Positions 22,538-22,586 of a DNA stretch of 22,586 bases are shown here, in pieces. Position numbers and translations under genes: made by a program. Under the pieces are notes generated by a model. It was not told the origin of the DNA and ran no database searches. It was given only the letters and a program-made list of their open reading frames with translations. The stretch comes from DATCLA01 sp036564195 (GTDB taxonomy: Bacteria; Bacillota; UBA4882; UBA8346): positions 1 to 22,586 of the forward strand of contig DATCLA010000270.1 of assembly GCA_036564195.1 (NCBI GenBank). Direction: 5' to 3'. Each line of letters starts with the position of its first letter. Within the stretch, counting starts at the first letter, position 1.

Positions 22538-22586
22538 GAAAAATCAATATTTTATAGAATAATTTAGCAAAAGGTAAGTAAGAATG

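Noticed and set aside
1..22586. CRISPR arrays, insertion sequences or prophage
   Set aside because: I saw no regularly spaced repeats, transposase, integrase or phage-structural genes; the tRNA pair shows no adjacent integrated element.

Overview
The window looks like chromosomal DNA of an endospore-forming member of the Bacillota (clostridia-like, with moderate G+C by eye). The main evidence is a recognisable spore-cortex cluster (yabM/spoVB-like, mazG, yabP, yabQ). Strong AGGAGG-type ribosome sites, sigma-A-like promoters and short intrinsic terminators with T-runs agree with this. I cannot name the genus. Two exported proteins (an M16 peptidase-like protein and a transport binding protein) have ordinary signal peptides without a lipobox. 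That is unusual for a Gram-positive cell with a single membrane and leaves open a diderm-type envelope.

Layout. 1-2183: two overlapping M16 (pitrilysin-family) genes, the first cut by the window edge, the second lacking the zinc motif. 2224-2927: terminator, MarR-family regulator with its own promoter and a putative operator, terminator. 2998-8438: sporulation/cell-wall cluster on the + strand: SpoVB-like flippase, MazG, a SpoIID-like lytic transglycosylase lipoprotein, YabP, a membrane-anchored SLT lytic transglycosylase, YabQ. 8472-9155 (-): secreted CAP-domain protein.

9481-18073 is the most interesting block: a membrane-spanning Cache-like/LuxR one-component regulator (9589-10974), then an ABC importer operon (binding protein, ATPase 1, fused double permease, ATPase 2; 11231-16209), then an UxaA/GarD-family sugar-acid dehydratase (16547-18073). 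Upstream of the binding-protein gene, two GTAC-N4-GTAC dyads sit directly before a good promoter, at about -69.5 and -42.5 from the predicted start. These are typical places for a LuxR-type activator. The leader also carries an orphan Shine-Dalgarno sequence and a tandem 12-mer, and the gap before ATPase 1 can fold into a three-way junction that would hide that gene's ribosome site. My working model is that the membrane regulator senses an external ligand, possibly a sugar acid or phosphorylated sugar, and switches on its importer, with the dehydratase acting on the imported product.

18149-18385 (-): tRNA-Gly(CCC) and tRNA-Thr(CGT) with promoter and terminator. 18534-18704: a 56-residue 2[4Fe-4S] ferredoxin. 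18797-18979 (-): a small ribbon-helix-helix protein. 19217-21073: a class A penicillin-binding protein, overlapping tail-to-tail with a second SpoVB-like flippase (21054-22367, -). The last ~190 bases are AT-rich, with a 12-bp inverted repeat and perhaps the first codon of another gene.
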